Below the pieces are notes generated by a model that worked only from the letters and a program-made list of their open reading frames with translations, did not search any database and had not been told where the DNA came from. Positions 6,020 through 7,130 of a stretch of 7,130 nucleotides of DNA are shown in pieces (position 1 is the first letter of the stretch; each line of letters begins with the position of its first letter). The position numbers and the translations under genes were made by a program. Source of the stretch: Acidobacteriota bacterium (GTDB lineage Bacteria; Acidobacteriota; Terriglobia; Terriglobales; Acidobacteriaceae); NCBI GenBank assembly GCA_003225655.1, contig QIAW01000185.1, positions 1 through 7,130 on the forward strand. Direction: 5' to 3'.

Positions 6020-7069
6020 ATGATGGCCCAGGCGCAACGCAAGTGGCTTTTCCCTCTGATTTCGGTCAACCTCGCTGTAACCGTGGTGGGGCTGATCCAG
6101 GCGGGCGGTGGCCGCGACTTCAGCGCGCATGCCTGGGCCTATGCGCTGGTCTACGCCAATGTAACCGGCCTTCCCGCTATTTTGCTGCTGCCTCCGTTGA
6201 TCGAGCGGCTGACGGCGCGCCGGTTTCCCACGATTTTGAGCATGATGATCGGTGTTGTCCTGTTTGTCGCCCTGGGATCTCTGCTGGCGCAGCTCCTGCT
6301 GATGTGGACGGGCGTCGCGGTGCCACAACACTTCTGGCGCGAGTATCACCGCACCTTGCGTGTGGGGGTGTTGTTGGCGGTAGTATTCGGTCTGGGCGCA
6401 TTTTTTTATGCGTCGCTGCGTGAACGCGTACGCCAGGCCGAGCAGAAGCTGCATGAGAAGGAGCTGGCTGAGGAGCGGACCCGCAAGCTGGCGGCTGAGG
6501 CACAATTGCGCTCGCTTGAGTCTCGCATTCATCCCCACTTCCTGTTCAACACGTTGAATTCCATCAGCTCGCTGATTACCATGAATCCCGTTCAAGCGGA
6601 GCAGATGGTAGGCCGCCTGGCGGCGCTGCTGCGTTCCTCCCTCGATACCACAACCCGGCCTTCAATTCCCTTGCGCCAGGAGTTGGCCATGGTCAGGGAC
6701 TACCTCGAGATTGAAAACGCCCGCTTTGGAAGCAAGCTGCGTGGCGGCGTGGCGATTCCCGAGGAATTACTGGAGCTGGGCGTACCGCCACTCTCAATTC
6801 AATCGCTGGTCGAGAATGCCGTGAAACACGGAATCACGCCGCAAGCCGGTGGAGGCGAAGTCCTGGTGACTGCGTCGGTCGAAAACGGAAACCTTCGCAT
6901 CGAGGTTTCTGATACCGGACCGGGCTTCGACTTGAGAACCGTCCGCGCGGGCCATGGCCTCGATAATCTGGTGAGGCGTCTCGACAGCTTGTTCGGCCCC
7001 GGCGCACACCTGAACGTGTTTCAGCGCCACGGCCGCTGTGTGGTAGAGATGGTATTGCCACGCTCATGA
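6020..7069 (+). CDS. LytS/YpdA-type membrane sensor histidine kinase
   Basis: This 349-residue protein has four predicted membrane helices (about 9-28, 39-61, 70-95 and 113-132). A charged coiled-coil linker (about 134-165) follows, then the His_kinase family dimerisation motif RIHPHFLFNTLNSIS. H173, in PHFLFN, is the likely phosphoacceptor. The ATPase domain has an N-box LVENAVKHG (N266), a G1 box DTGPGF (D298-F303) and a G2 box GHGLDNL (311-317), so it looks catalytically complete. Kinases of this family phosphorylate LytTR-type regulators, and the next gene fits that role. The membrane part is shorter than the five-helix LytS 5TM module and carries no sensor domain I recognise. The start could be the ATG at 6020 or the adjacent one at 6023; the weak AAGG at 6012-6015 is better spaced for 6023. 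The stimulus cannot be inferred. Confidence 0.93.
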   Translation: MMAQAQRKWLFPLISVNLAVTVVGLIQAGGGRDFSAHAWAYALVYANVTGLPAILLLPPLIERLTARRFPTILSMMIGVVLFVALGSLLAQLLLMWTGVAVPQHFWREYHRTLRVGVLLAVVFGLGAFFYASLRERVRQAEQKLHEKELAEERTRKLAAEAQLRSLESRIHPHFLFNTLNSISSLITMNPVQAEQMVGRLAALLRSSLDTTTRPSIPLRQELAMVRDYLEIENARFGSKLRGGVAIPEELLELGVPPLSIQSLVENAVKHGITPQAGGGEVLVTASVENGNLRIEVSDTGPGFDLRTVRAGHGLDNLVRRLDSLFGPGAHLNVFQRHGRCVVEMVLPRS

Positions 7070-7130
7070 AACTACGCGCATATCTGGTGGATGACGAACC
7101 GTTGGCGCTGAAGCGCCTGGCCAGGCTGCT
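7066..7130 (+). CDS. Response regulator, N-terminal start only (probable LytTR-type)
   Basis: The ATG at 7066 overlaps the kinase stop codon in the classic ATGA arrangement, which indicates translational coupling. The 21 complete codons read MKLRAYLVDDEPLALKRLARL and continue off the right edge. VDDEP is the first strand and acidic pocket of a receiver domain, and DDEPLA followed by a basic helix is typical of LytR/AlgR regulators paired with LytS-type kinases. The phosphoacceptor Asp and the output domain lie outside the window, so the LytTR call is inferred from the partner kinase and this short N-terminus. Confidence 0.88.
   Translation, partial: MKLRAYLVDDEPLALKRLARL

Noticed and set aside
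5912..6595. A 227-codon minus-strand frame covering the end of the unknown secreted gene and the start of the kinase
   Set aside because: It spans two real plus-strand genes. Its translation is Q/R-rich, without a domain or plausible Shine-Dalgarno.

Overview
The window looks like chromosomal DNA of a moderately GC-rich, Gram-negative soil bacterium. My best guess is Acidobacteriota (Terriglobia-like). This is an inference from the style of the proteins: a signal-peptide OmpA-like protein, a stand-alone DUF971 protein, a short LytS-type kinase followed by a response regulator, and GT4-type glycosyltransferases. There is no rRNA or other marker here to prove it. I see no phage, insertion sequence, CRISPR array, tRNA or attachment site.

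Layout. The left edge (1-327, minus) holds the N-terminal part of a small zinc-binding DUF971/GBBH-like protein whose end lies outside the window. A strong hairpin (495-531) separates it from an OmpA-family envelope protein (568-1491, minus). A 408-base divergent intergenic region (1492-1899) follows, then a PAS-GGDEF diguanylate cyclase (1900-2754, plus). The cyclase converges, with a 6-base gap, on a complete GT-B glycosyltransferase (2761-4017, minus). That gene is divergent, across 56 bases, from a second glycosyltransferase of the DUF1972/GT4 type (4074-5085, plus). The second one is broken: part of its middle is missing and the two halves are in different frames.

The right side is a plus-strand unit: a secreted protein of unknown function (5177-6001), a four-helix membrane histidine kinase of the LytS/His_kinase family (6020-7069), and the first 21 codons of its response regulator (7066 onward, overlapping the kinase by 4 bases).

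How the genes may work together. Most of the content concerns the cell envelope and signalling: an outer-membrane/periplasm protein, c-di-GMP synthesis, surface-polysaccharide glycosyltransferases, and a two-component system with a secreted companion. c-di-GMP control of polysaccharide synthesis is a plausible theme, but the strands and spacing do not show co-regulation. I do not see a clearly new multi-gene system. The best leads are the internally deleted glycosyltransferase, the OmpA-like domain lacking the usual peptidoglycan-binding residues, and the unknown secreted protein joined to the kinase/regulator pair.
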